A stretch of DNA of 64,000 nt, taken from Apostichopus japonicus (lineage: Eukaryota; Echinodermata; Holothuroidea; Aspidochirotida; Stichopodidae). Shown here in pieces: positions 46,531 to 60,000 of the stretch. Numbering within the stretch: position 1 is the stretch's first letter; the number at the start of each line of letters is the position of its first letter. Made by a program: the position numbers and the translations under genes. The stretch is taken from contig NC_092573.1 of the NCBI RefSeq assembly GCF_037975245.1, positions 14,468,001-14,532,000 of the forward strand, written 5' to 3'. The notes beneath the pieces are model-generated. The model did no database searches and had not been told where the DNA came from. It worked only from the letters and a program-made list of their open reading frames with translations.

Positions 46531-49500
46531 GAATTCAATCTGCCAATTTTTTTGTGCTTCCAAAGCTGCATAGTCAACTAAACCAGCTGTGTATTTGTTA
46601 TAGAGCTAGAAGAATTTTGTTTGGTAAATCTTGAAGATTACACGTAAAGGTGGTGTTTTGAAATCTATCATTGCAATTTTTTGGTGGGAGGGGGAAGGTG
46701 GGCCGGCTACAGCATTGAAGGTTGGTGTATTGTTCTGTGATGTTATATCTCCATTCTATCAGTTTTCTTTCTTTGACGAAAAGGCAAGTAGTACAGTGCT
46801 ATATCAAATTAACCAAAATATATTTGAAAAAGAATTAAAAAAAGTAACTGGAGAGATTGCAAAGTAATTCGTGGTATCTTTGTTGTTATTTATAGTTAAA
46901 GAAAGTTGGCAAAATAAGATTTGGTATGAGTTTTTACAACTCAGGGTAATTGGGATTAAATATCATTGGTTCTCACAGAAATAAAAGAATTCATTAACAG
47001 TTTGTGACTTGATGTTCATTTGGTGAAATATATCCAGTAAGATGTCTAAGTTTTGCATTTGCAATTGCATTTCTTGTTTTATAAAAATATTAAGTTAGGT
47101 TGGTAAAATATCCTTTTAAACATCAAATGCACATAATGGTACAAACATGTAACAAATTGACCTCATTGTTGTGAATTTAATGTCCAAAGAAATGGGAAAG
47201 GGTGAGTTCTAGACGGAACCAGTTGATGAAGAAAACAAATAGTTTCATTATTTGTAATCTACAGTAATCATAGGTTATGAAAGACCATCACAGAAGACCT
47301 TAATGCATTTGTTTGTCCTTAAAAAAAGGACTTTCATGGATTGAAAAATAAAACATGCAGAGTTATTGCTAGTACACATAGAAGGCTTTTCTTTACCCAT
47401 TTGCAAAGAAGTAGAAGAAAATACCTAAAGTAGCCAACTGTTGAAGAGCATTTTTCTTTCAGTTCAGTTTTTGGTCATGTGATTGGTGGGTTGTTCTGTG
47501 GTTTGGCTCTGACTGGTTTCCTTTATTAGCTATCACAGGTCTTAAAAGTGACCTAGCAGAGTGTCTCATGTACCTGTTTAGAGAAGGGTTAAGGTGCCAC
47601 TGACAAGTCACACTAGAAATGTGTTAATTCACAAAAACCCTACATGTGTTCAGGATGTAAGATGGAACATTCTTAAATCAGAAAACTGAATGGGATTGAT
47701 GGTGAATGGATGAATTTTTATTTGTTTGATTTAACTTTCTTATTGTTTATCATTGTCAGTTGTGATATTTGGCAGAGAGAGCAGGCAGCGCTCATTTCAA
47801 ATGTTGATTTCAAATGTTGTAAAAACGAAAAAAAAATAATAATAAAAATAATCATGGCTTATGGCCTTAAATGGGTATGGTAGATGGATAAAGGTCTTGC
47901 ATCTGTCTAGTTTGTTTGTTATTAAATGCAAGGTGGGTCAGAAAAAAAGTTTGCTTTGGTGTTTAATATTATGCAGAATTTTTTAATCCAAGCATTTTTT
48001 CAGCAATCAAATTCTTAGGCACGCCATTTCTTTGAAGCAACCAAGATTTAAACTCTAAAAGGGAAGTTTGCTCCCTTTTTGTTGTTTAGTAATACGGATC
48101 AGCGAAAGAAAAAGTCATGTGAACCTCAAAGTTTGATTACAGTTAGTACAAAAAGAGGAAAATAAATATGAAAAGATGTAAATTTGTTAAAGACCCTGCA
48201 GTTGAAGCTGTGATCTTGCCATAATTGACATCAAAATGAGAAATTTCCTCGATTAACTCCTGGCGTTAGGTGTTCAAAATGTTCTATTGTTTTTTTATGT
48301 GGTGTAAATTTGAGTTAAAAGTCTGTGCATACTGAAATTTATTTTGCAATGCTACTTTTTTAAGTGTAAGAATTTTCTATTTAATTTTTCTATATGCAAT
48401 ATTAATTCATTCTTTGTGAGCAATGGTGTAATCATTCACTGCTTACTCATTTTTCCCCATTTTTTTTCCCAATCATTTTCCTTATGTTTTCCTGCATTAA
48501 TATCTGCTTAAAAAATGCTCAGAATTTCCTTTTTTTTCATACATGCAAATATTGGGTTTGTAGATTTATGGCTTAGTTGGATAACATAAGCTTTTTTTGT
48601 TGGAAAACATGTTTATTTTGTGGTGTTTACATTGTATTGCAATCCCTAATAGAATTTCATTCTTTTGTTTTGTAAGTTTGTGATACTTTTGATTAAAGTT
48701 GAATGCGGCAGTTGGCGATTAAAAAATGCAGTTTCTTTTCAAACAATGTTTATTTATCATAAATCTCCTTTCGCACATCGTATTTGAAGCTGTTACTTGC
48801 ATTGGAATATTAAGAACTTAACCTCATCTTAACTAAGCCATTGACACATAACTTGGAACCCTCCCAAGCTAAATGAGAGAAGTTTGTGGTTTCTAGGATT
48901 TGATTACTAATACTAGAGGGAGCTTTTAGTAATTTCATACAAGTACAGGAACCTTATGTCCCACAAATTAAATTTAATGGAGTTTGCCGGCAAAATTTGC
49001 AATCTACTGATATCCCTAATTTCAGGATTTTTCAATAATCTAAGCTATTTTGCTTCAAACTTTGCAAATTCAGAATGACATGTTTAGAGATTTTTCATGA
49101 AATTTCATCAGATTGTGCAGATTCAAATTTGTGCATACAACTAGTACTTACCAGGGGTGTAACCTTTCAGTATTTCATCCTTAGAGAGAGGGAGGTGATG
49201 GTTAAAAACTCATTTAGCTGAAATTTCATATATATATACATTACAAGAAGCACTTAATCTGGTGAAAGTAGACTGCAAACAGTGTTGATGTGATTGTTAA
49301 CAATAGCATAGGTGCAAGTTTGAAAATGTGCCAAAAGAAAACAAATTAGAAATCCCTATTCTTTAATCAATAGCTAGTTTTATGGACAACCCAGGATGAG
49401 CATGTCATGTCATCATTCGATTGCAGAGATATCACTGAGGACATACAATTATATATTACATCTCGGACAAAGGCATCAAGATATTACAAGCTGCATGATG

Positions 49501-49992
49501 CTGCGTTATTTATGATCAACATTGTATCTCATCTAGAAGAGTCCTGAGCTATTTTTAAGGGTTGTAAACTAAATCCAAGTACCATTAATTCTCACGTTTT
49601 GCGGTGTCAAACAGGAGGATGTTCAACATTCTGATGATTACTTCGATTGTCATGAATGTGTCATTTTGAATCATGTTTGTGGAGCATGGAAAATGATTAT
49701 GGACAGGATGTCAGAGATATAAGAGTGTAACAGACAACCTGGTCTATGATGGCAGATTGGCAGGAGAGTAAAGTTTGACCGAATTAAATTCATAAAATGT
49801 AATTTCAAGCCATAGAAATGTGTTCAATATTAAAGAGGGGGAAGAACCCTTATAATTGTTTAATATATTACTAAACAACTCTTAAATGTGCATGCATCTT
49901 TAGACATCACTTAGGCTTAACAAAACTTAAAATGTATTGCAGAATAATGAATGTTATCTGTATTTGTCTCAAAATGGGCTTTGGTATTGACT
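46531..49992 (+). other. MAP1 3' flank or extended 3'UTR
   Basis: T-rich, AT-rich sequence with several AATAAA signals and no coding frame of note. A hairpin with 8-bp arms AAAAGGGA/TCCCTTTT lies near 48056-48079. Nothing else identified. Confidence 0.5.
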
Positions 49993-50352
49993 AGAGTTGT
50001 GACTTGAGTCATGTGGTGGTCAGTTATGACTTACTATGCATGTTGCTCATGCATTGTTCACATCTTAAAATGTTTTACAGTAGTAACAACGGTTGAGAAT
50101 TAGACAAGTTGCTATCACTTATGGTTGCTACTATCCATGTTGCTCATGCATAGTCACATCTTAAAATGTTTTACAGTTCTAACAATGGTTGAGAATTAGA
50201 CAAGTTGCTATCAGTTATGGTTGTTACTATCCATGTTGCTCATGCATGTTCACATCTTAAAATATTTAACAGTGGTAACAACAGTTGTGACTTAGTCATG
50301 TTGCTATCAGTTATGACTGTTACTATGCATGTTGCTCATGCATAGTCACACT
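49993..50352 (+). repeat. ~97-bp tandem repeat, nearly 4 copies
   Basis: CATGTTGCTCATGCA recurs at about 50039, 50136, 50232 and 50328 (spacing 96-97 bp). Between copies lie CACATCTTAAAATGTTTTACAG, AACAACGGTTGAGAATTAGA and GTTGCTATCAGTTATG. Copies differ at several positions. No coding frame. It lies before the AATAAA at 50422, so it could be in the MAP1 3'UTR if the most distal signal is used. Confidence 0.85.
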
Positions 50353-51297
50353 GTTGACTCTTTGCTGTGATTTCATGTACATGAATCATCTGTAGGCCAA
50401 GTGCTCTACTCTGCTACAAGGAATAAATATGCGATGAAAATATGCAGTTTTTCTCCATTCTTTTTACTGCCTTCTTTGTACGTGGAAATATATACTTCAG
50501 TGGTAGTTGCAGTAAATATTTGATACCAGAATCTGAGTATTTGCAAAATATAATTTGAGTAAGTTAAAAAATTGCCAGGAAATGGTCATCCAAATACAAA
50601 TACAGTAGAGCATTTTTTGCATGGGACAACAGAGGTAAGTTCTTTCTCTAGAAACCAGCCATTCTCTTTAACCCTTCCCATTACAGCAATAGGTAAAATC
50701 ATTAGTATTCTCCAACAATGAATAGAATACATTCCATCCTCTCCACTCCCTCACTGAAATCTCATACCAACTAGCAATTTCGTAATTTCAAATGCCAGTT
50801 TATGAATATTGGTATTAAATATATATGTGAATGAATAGTGATTATATAAAGAGCAAATGTACCCTTGTTGTGAACTTGGCACTAATTCTAGCTCAGTTCA
50901 GGTTATATAAACTACCTAAGCCTGGACCACTCAACCTCCTAAGTCAACCCTTGCATCATAACTTTGCTATTTAATGGTATTAACAGAACAGTAATTCACC
51001 AGCTTCTTGCAAACATATTCCTCAATCTTGTAGCTAGTATAAAGATTCTTTAGTTGTTCTGGCCTCTAAATATGGTTTATCATTCTTGTAATTGTATTTT
51101 CAAATAATCGTTTTCACTCCCGATTTAGCTTCTTTGTTCGTTCACCTTCTACGTTTCAATCACCCACTTCTGCGGAACTTGATCACAGAAACTTCATATC
51201 CTATTGTTATCCACATTGTTAAACCAACGACACTTTTAGGAATGACCACCCACTCGGGCAAATCATTATTTTCGTTCACAACGCAAACGTTCCGACT
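50353..51297. other. Intergenic, no gene seen
   Basis: AT-rich, with an AATAAA at 50422. The open frame at 51092-51322 shows no domain and runs into the dispersed repeat. Confidence 0.5.
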
Positions 51298-51553
51298 TAC
51301 AGGTAGTCAGTATAAGCCCTAAATTATAGCACGCAATAATTGCTAGAAGTTTCCAGAAAGTACTTTCCTGGAGGTCTTTACTCTCCAAATTGTTCTCAGA
51401 CATTTTTTTAAGGTCCACTTAAGATGGCCGAATGTCCCAGTGAGGAAAATTTCCTCGAAGGTTTTAATAAAAACAGTTTAGGAATTTTGACCAAAGGTGA
51501 CCATATTTGAATATCTAGCATATTTGGGGCCAATACAGCATACCTTTAAGACG
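51298..51553 (-). repeat. Dispersed ~255-bp repeat, copy B (inverted)
   Basis: Reverse-complement copy of 749-1003, matching from the GTAGTCAGTATAAG end to the GCATACCTTTAAG end. It is about 15% diverged by eye, with small indels. The pair lies on either side of the MAP1 gene in opposite orientation. Confidence 0.8.
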
Positions 51554-54095
51554 ATGACCTTAACTGTTCATACCCTTGGAAAAACTGAGTAAGTCAATAA
51601 ATGCATATACATCAGCCCTGGAAGCCAGTTAATATTTTACGACGCTAAGAAACCCAGCATATGTACATGTAGGAGAAGCCGCATGACTTATAACTTACAC
51701 TTTACGTCGGGTGGCTATCCAATTTACAGTTGTAGATCTTTTTGCATATTCAACGCCATGAACAATCTTGTACACCTGAGTTAAATCCCCTAGCAACTTT
51801 CCCGGTGGTGAGAATGTGAAGCCTCTCATGACGGGCAACATCTTTCAGTGAGTAAACTAACCTAGTAGCACGACTTTTAACTTTCAGAGGAACTTCCTTG
51901 TCTTAAGAAAGTACGTCATGCCACCGTGAAAGCTTGTGCACATATATAGATCGTCATAAACTTAAAAACACCATGCAAATGGAAGGAGGTTCCACAACAG
52001 AGGGAGAGAGAGAGAGATAGTTTTGTTAAGACCCTAGTATACTATATGAATATATATATATATAAGCAACTGCTTCAGTATAAGTCGACCGGAAGCACCT
52101 TTTTGTTGGCTCTGTGGTGCATGCTTATAGTGCGCCCCTAAGTTTCTCGTTTTCGTTTGTAACGGACATATCTCGGGCAAGTTTAATTTAGTGGACAAGC
52201 GCCCTCGTAGTATACATATACCTAGAGCTGTGTAGTTACACTTTACAAGGCATAGGCTATAGACTATAGCTGTGTACCTGAATTAGATGGCGGTATGTGG
52301 AATTATACATTGCGTACCCGTGTCTGTAAGAACTCCCCATATTGGAGAAAAATTGCATCTCGGAAAAACATTATATTGGGTAAAATATTCGTATCCACGA
52401 AAGATCGTCAATAAAAATAGCTGATGGATAGGAGAGTTGGAGGGTACAACATAAGCAATCTGTATATTTTTTTTAAAGTTTACACACATAGGCCTACTTG
52501 GAATTCCGTAAACCAAACCAACGCATTTTGCTGGAATTTCGTATAGGAAAGTATAGTGCTTTCGATCTAATAACGACTTGTGGCAATATATGATAAATTG
52601 GGTTGGAGAAGGACAAATGTTGGGAATGTTGAAGTTATACGTCTACGTGATACGTTTCCATCATGCAATTCACTAATGAACAAGTGATTTGCGATCGTCT
52701 AAGTGTATGGTAGCCCATACCTATTTCCGGTGACCGACTAAGAAAGTTCCCGGGTTTATCCAAATTAGAAGAAGACAAGCTTCCCTTTTTTACGGAAGCC
52801 AACATGTACCTTAATCATTTTTCAAGGCTACTGATTTATAAATGTTCTATGTACAGTCTATAAGGCAGCTCCGTATTTCGTATACAGGCCTCATACTCAC
52901 TAAATTAAAGTTGCGAATATTATCAGACTTATTTCTGAACTGTACGAGACGTAATGCAATACTGAGATTGAAAAAACAGACGTGATTGTGATGCACATTC
53001 TTTGAGAAATTAACTTTTAGCTTGAGAGAGAATTTGAAAACTCTGCGGATAATCACAAACGCAAATAAATTTGGCTGAAAAGAACTTGCAGACGAAGTTT
53101 GTTAGTATTGAACAGAACATGAACTATGTTTTATTCAGCTACTTAGCTCCGAGAGTAATATAGTCCTATAATCACTCCCTTACTCCTACTCCATTCCTCC
53201 CTCCATTAGCATCGTTACACAGTACCACCCTCCAGAGTGAATAACGAAATTAATTGTGTACAATAGCGTTGAAAACCCGTTATACATGGAAAACGAACTA
53301 ATTCATCGTACAAGTGATTTTTCTTTTTCAAACTGAAATGTAATTCAAATTAATTCATATTGGGTGCATTGTATTCGGGTCTTCTGCTGATCAAATGAAA
53401 ATCACGAAATGACGAAGGCATATACACGTTTACCACATCTTACGTTGATCTGAGGTGTCGAGAGCGAGGTTCGGGTCTCCGATTATGTCACCGGGAGGCT
53501 TTTTTTTTGGCACTTTTGATTTTGCCACAAAATATATTACAAAAGGTAGAACACAATTTTCTTTATCCCAAATAGTCATTCTTTTCCACTGACCCTTAAT
53601 TGACCCGAGTCTGTAACCCCCTGTCTCCTTTCCCTCGTCAGGCTTGTCGTTGATTATTTAAACGAACTGATGTCAGCAATTCACGAAATCAATTTCATAT
53701 ATCATTACGATATGGAGGAGCCCTCTTTCATTTGAAGACTATTTAGTACCATCCTAAAAAAATGGTAGGTCACTTGGTAAACATGGATCACATGATTAAT
53801 GAAAATAATTGACTTCAGTCGCTCTCTTTTCTTTAGTATCTGCATCATAATTATCATCTGGAACACTTATAATACTTAATTTACCATCTCAGTCTTCGGT
53901 GTAGAACCACTAATGCAGCCAGGGAAGTTTTCACTATAACTTATTGTTGTTGAAATGATTCTCATTCTTGTTACACAGAGCATTATAAGACAGCTATAAT
54001 TCTTTAACTAATCTTGTATCATTTGATGAAAAACAATCTGCTTATAGGAAAATACTAAGACTACCCGTATATTTCCGATAATAGTAATATTCATA
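51554..54095. other. Intergenic, no gene seen
   Basis: No open frame with recognisable content. There are short simple repeats (GA near 52010, TA near 52050). Nothing supports a gene. Confidence 0.5.
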
Positions 54096-54290
<195 letters not shown>

Positions 54291-55959
54291 ATTATGACCC
54301 TGTCAAATACCGCCGTAGTACACCAAATGTACCGATGTTTTTATATACAAATTTCGTCACTTCACCTCCCCGCTAGATCCCATATAGAAGTTTCAATCGG
54401 GAATGATCTTACTACAGTGTGAATGCTGCTGGCTCGACCTGTCCTAGCAGTTGTTTCAATATGGCGATAAATAATGTAGACAAAAACTGGTGATTATCAT
54501 GAATTATTAAAACGACATGTCTTCTGTATTCGTGTATTCGAGTTCTCTACTACTACTTGTCATAGCAGTCGCAAATTATTAGTAAGCGACCATTTGTGCT
54601 AGAAACTGAGCAAATGTACTTTAGTGATGCTTTCTCTCTCAATCATCGTCATAGTTTACGTTTTAGAAACGATTTAAGGCCTGTTCAGTCATCCATTATC
54701 TTGACTACCATCTCTACTCACAGACTTGCATTTTGAATAAAACTAATTTAAAGAAAAAGTGATACAATCTTAAATCATGCAAATAAAAAATTACCTCACT
54801 TAACCTTAAGGTTTTCGCCATAATATCTAGTAGTCATTTTACTGTGTAGCGCCACCGTCTAACCAGAGTAGCCATGATAAATGTAAAATAAATCGCTCGA
54901 ACGTCACTTGAAACTTTTACGACATGAAATCAAATGGTGAACAGCGGTGTGCGAAAAGGATGGTGGCGGGGGGGGGGGGGAGGGGTGGTGGTGGAAGCTA
55001 TGACCCCACCTTCCATCGTCAGTCGGGAGGAAATGATACCGTCGGGGAATTTTTTGTACATTACACCGGGAAGTATTGGACCACTTCTACCGGGTGGGTG
55101 CACACCACCTCCGATCGTATATTTTAGCTTCACACAAAACATGTACAGTATTTATTTATACAGTAGTTACATACCTAACTTATATTCTAATTATGGCTCA
55201 GAATGCACCATTTTGCGTCTACATTTTCAACTTTTTCGGGGGGGGGGGGAGCAGTATTGGCCCCTCCTCTATGAAATCCTTCGCATGCCTCTGGTCCCTT
55301 TCGTGTCCACATGTTTGCTGTTCGTTACGTTAAATTATATACTCTAATACTATACTGGTCTCCATTCGAAAGTCCATTTAGTTGTACGTTTACATTTTAC
55401 TACACAATTTGTCACATGATTGAAAGGCTAGTTACATTTGACATATACAAGAGAAACATATTCTAAGCATCCTCGTGAAATTTGTATTTAATTAATATTT
55501 ACCGTTTTCGAGATAACAACAGTTGAAGTTCATACTTGAAACAAACAGGCGTGAGCTCATAGAATCACATTAACGGATTTGTTTTATGTTTTTCTTAGAA
55601 CTTTAATTGCAAGTTTTTACTTAAAAATTGGGATGCATCTCTCTATTATAAATGAAAATAACTTTACATCCGCTAAGGTAAAGTTGGAATCCTATCCAAT
55701 TCAAAATAAAAAGAAAAGAAAATACAAACAAACCATTTGCTGTTAGTGTGCAAATATATGACATCACACATGTTTGCTTTAAGTTAACAAAAACCTGTGA
55801 CAATTTAAATTATCATTATATCGAGAACGCTTTTAGGAATTGACATTGACATTTCAACAAGATGGTCAGACTGTTCCTCTTTCATTAGTCAAGAATTATT
55901 TTAACCTCTGGATGATCCTTTTTTAAGTCTTCTCATATTACGTGCCAATAGTTGTTTTC
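54291..55959. other. Intergenic with G tracts
   Basis: Contains 13- and 12-base G runs (54968-54980 and 55238-55249). Open frames at 54924-55347 are Gly/Pro-rich products of these tracts with no domain. Confidence 0.5.
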
Positions 55960-56565
55960 GTCCAGTTGTGATTGGTCAAAAGTTAGAGAGAAACACCGCC
56001 CCTGAAGTGTGACGTCAGTGAACGATCTCCGGAATATTTGATGGTAGATTTACAGCGCCAACTATACTGTCATACTACTTGGAAAGCGTCTCCCATTGTA
56101 TAAGTGTGGATACAATGATATGGAGGGTAAAGTCCCGGTGGACGAAGACGCTGTGATGTGTTTGCCTGAATGGAACTCCGTACAAGAGTAAAATGGAAAG
56201 TTTGAACGAGGTGAATCAATGTGTACATCAGAAAGACACCAAAGGTGTTGCCTGGAAGCCTTATTACGGCATCGTGACGTCAACAGTGTGAAACATGGAT
56301 TAGATACGTCATCAGGTCCTCATGATATCTCAGGCAGGATGGTTTCTTATTGCTTCTACGAGTCAGAACGAATACACAGCTGAAACCAGAAAGACCGCAT
56401 TGTTTTTTTGTTTATAGCTTCTACTTAGGATGATTCTATAACAAATTAGAAGGATTTTTGTTAAATTATTTTTATTCACCTGTGAAAGAGCTTCATAGAA
56501 CCAATACATTACTAAACATTATCGAATTTCTTCGTAGATCTGTATTACCACGGCAACCGTTCACT
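55960..56565 (+). promoter_or_regulatory. Probable promoter of the IGFBP-domain gene
   Basis: Two full CRE palindromes TGACGTCA lie at 56010-56017 and 56275-56282, plus a half-site-like TACGTCA near 56307. Upstream are an inverted CCAAT box (ATTGG 55971-55975) and a GC box-like CCGCCCC (55996-56002). The arrangement CCAAT, GC, CRE within 50 bp is promoter-like and suggests cAMP/CREB control. The transcription start is not determined. Confidence 0.5.
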
Positions 56566-57016
56566 ATGATACAGTTAGTCTACTGCGTGAAACATTCCTT
56601 ATGGTATGCAATGGTAGTCTACACTATCAGCCTAACCTATGGCGCATCAGTGGGCGCAGAACAAGTTCCGAGTAACGCCTTAGCGTCTTGGAATGCGCAA
56701 AGAGAAATTACCAAATTAAATAGGCGTTATCGTAGAGACACAAGGCAACCGTTAAGATGTCCACCGTGTGAGCAGATTCACTGCTCTCCAAAAAGGGCTT
56801 CAAAACTAAACTGTCGCGGAGGAGTAACACTTGGCGTTTGTAACTGTTGTCCGCGGTGCGCCAAACTCGAGGGCGAACCATGCAGGGGCAAGTGGGACTA
56901 TTTAGGGTTGTGTGACACGGGTTTGGAGTGTGTCTCCGTGTCTCAGTTTGCTGATATACCTGGACAGGATCAATCGATTACTTTAACAGAGGAAAGAAAT
57001 GGAATATGCAGAAGAG
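56566..57016 (+). CDS. Secreted IGFBP N-terminal domain protein, first coding exon
   Basis: Starting from ATG 56566 there are 150 codons and one base (phase 1), ending at the donor AGAG|GTATGT. A hydrophobic stretch (WYAMVVYTISLTYGA) makes a signal peptide; an alternative start is the in-frame ATG 56611. A furin-like site RYRR follows (residues 54-57). Residues 65-148 are an IGFBP N-terminal domain with 12 Cys, including the CNCCPRC version of the GCGCCxxC motif and a CDTGLECV end. The exon limits and phase-1 edge fit a shuffled extracellular module. The domain looks closest to CRIM1 or IGFBP7-like proteins; such proteins bind growth factors or BMPs outside the cell. The remaining exons were not found and probably lie beyond 64000. 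Confidence 0.8.
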
Positions 57017-60000
57017 GTATGTATAACTTATCATTTTAAGTTATTATTTATTATTATTATGATTTTGCTAATATCAGAATTTGTATATTTGTACGATATA
57101 TAAAATAATGAATGACGATTTCTCCCACGTACGGGGGGGGGGGGGGGTTGGCTGTAAAGTTGTGCTAGGCAGACGTATGCCTATGTGTTTTATAATGTCT
57201 CCTACGGGGGACGGAGGGGTAGAGGTAATGAGATAAGGTCACGTGACTTAAACATATGCAATCAATCCTTCGATCGGAATCATTTCTACCTCCTTCACTA
57301 GCGCGCAAAACTCACTAATGCTATTAACACCCAGCACAGCTTGTGTTCCTAATTGGCTACTATCAACGATAGAGAACGTAAACGTGTAGAAATGTATGCT
57401 TCCCTCAGTAAAGTAAAAGAGAATGGCTTGTTCCACCCCGCCCCCTGCCCTCCTACCACGCTAAGGAGAACAATCCCAGCATTCCATGAATAAATACATG
57501 TGAAACATTAAGAAATCATCTCTGAAAACTTCATATAACGAACCGTCATAAAGTGCATTATCATTCGATCTGCGTAACAGATGGAGGAGATATACGAGAT
57601 TAAGTTTGGTCTAATTTGTACATGTGACCGAATCAGAATCTGGTGTTCGAATGTTAACCCTTAACCTTTTTAATGCTCGTAAATCTTCTCATGTTAGATA
57701 TGTCGGAACGTAATGATCAGCATGCCTTGTGGTACAGCAAAGGCTGCCGGACATTATCAAAATATCATGTTATCTTCACCACACTTATGGGAAGTAATTA
57801 CAATATAGCCTACATACCACGGTTGTGAAGCTTATCTTATTCAGATTTCTAGCGGAGGTATAGGCGCTGGGGAGGGGGGGGGGGGAGTAAATGGTTGTAG
57901 GTTGTGGTGAAACGGCACACAAAGTGTTATTTGCAATGAACATAGTATGTATATTATATCACGTTGAGTAGATAATTGATAGTTGCAAACCAGCCTTGAA
58001 GTTGTATACTTGTCATACCCTCACCCCTCCCCCGCACTACTGGATCAAACCCGTCCGACCCTTCTTATGATCTTCAGATTTGATCGGGAAATGCTCTAGC
58101 ATGGTTCATTTACCAAAACATGCGGTACAGTGTATGGGCTTTGAACAGTTGAAGTGCACCGCACGTATTGAAAATAATTCTATTGTGTCAAAAAATTAAA
58201 AAGTATAAAACGACGGATAAGCAAAGCATATGATCACATGTAATGAGACAAACTTCTACAAATAGTTGGGACCAGTGTCTTCGGTGGACCAGGCCCGTAG
58301 CCAAGAATTCTGAACTTTAAGGGCATCAACAAGTTAAATGGGAGGCACCAACCGCTTAAGCAGGGGCACAATGCTCATATAATGTAATCCAGCTGTTTAA
58401 CTTGTGAACATTTTATATACAAGATGGTATAGCACAGGAGGAGCAGGACAGCGTAGTCCGAATGGTAGAGGGGCGAGGGGGGGGGGGAGGAGGGTACGGA
58501 ACTGGACCTCGTGTCAAGTTACACTGGTAATTTCAAAGTGTCTTCTTTCACTATTTAATAAGGCAAATAACGCCAGTGTATATATGAAACAATAGTTGTT
58601 TCAAACAAAATAAGTGTAGTTTGTGTATCAGTAAGTAAACACAGCCCGTAGATATAGAAAAGTGTATGAATGGAATTGATCAGTATAATAACTCTAGATC
58701 TATACGTTATCCGCAATTAACCTATAACCTATCTTTTCAACGCATACAACCAATAATGCATAGTTCATCGCAAAAAGGACGAATGCGGACCAGAAATCAT
58801 ATTATAAATCCACTTTTATTTCCCCCAGAGGCACATGAACCAATTACAATGTAGCATTATCTGGATGCATTAATTCCTCGTGGAGCCATAAAATCACCAT
58901 GTTTACACATTATTAGTATATACAACCCATAATTCAGCACAAGATTAAAGTGAACAACAGCCGTGTATTGCAGACAGTATTGTACAGTAGCAAACGAAAA
59001 GAAACCTTACTAACAAAAAATAACACAAATTGAAAAACCATATACAAATATCTGTTCTTCCTTGTTTAGGCTTTTCTTTATTATAAAGTATTGTGGATCC
59101 ATTCATAGTCATAATATCTGGTGATCAAGTGCAAGCGCATGTGTGCAACCAAACTGTTTCTCACTGTGGTGTAATGTATGTAGAGGGATAAGATTTTAAG
59201 TCGTCCAGGGGATGGGTCTAAGCGGAAGGTTGTCCCCTCTCCCATTGAGAAATTTTGGTAACATGGAGGGTGTTTAAATGAAAAATGGTGTTATACTTTG
59301 CAACGTTGAAAAGTGTTGAAGAGTGTCAGCTGTTTAGATTGAACCGCATGAACATGTAACATGTTTATGTACTCAGTCTACACTAATACTATGCTGTCTG
59401 CCAATGAGGGTGTGGCTATACCGACTCCATCGTGGCACAACGGGTTTATAAATTCTGCACATTTAGCGTGCCTTATATTGTTGAAGTTGCATGTGGCGGG
59501 CGAATGTTCCATATCATAACTGCGTTGCTACGGTGTCTTTAAGTTTCATTATTGCCTAAAGACAGTGAAAGCACTCATTGAGCATATATATAGCTGTGAC
59601 TTAAAACGAGACACGATTCTCGGTTATCTAATTTAATCCACTAGAAAGAAGAGAAATGACAACCTTCTTCAGTTATCGAACGAAGGGAACAAGAAATTAG
59701 AGACAAACAAGCTACATGCGTCACGTTGCAATTAGCATTGCTAACATAATCCAATGCTCTCGATGTATATACACACACGTCATAACCAAGTCGATCTTTC
59801 GGAACTTTATACATTTTTGTCAATATTGTTCCTGCACTAAAAAAGCAGCTTCCTATAAGTTGACACATTTACACAGATCAACTGGATGTTGATTTTTAGC
59901 TTTAATGAAACAAACGAAGCCATTCTTGTTATTTGTCTTGCCCTTTGCTCGCATGTCTATTGGCTCAAATACGAAATCGCTTGTCTTTGAAAATATTTGA

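Noticed and set aside
58290-58500. Segment starting GGCCCGTAGCCAAGAATTC, resembling the ends of some invertebrate MITEs
   Set aside because: No matching inverted end or target duplication could be found nearby.
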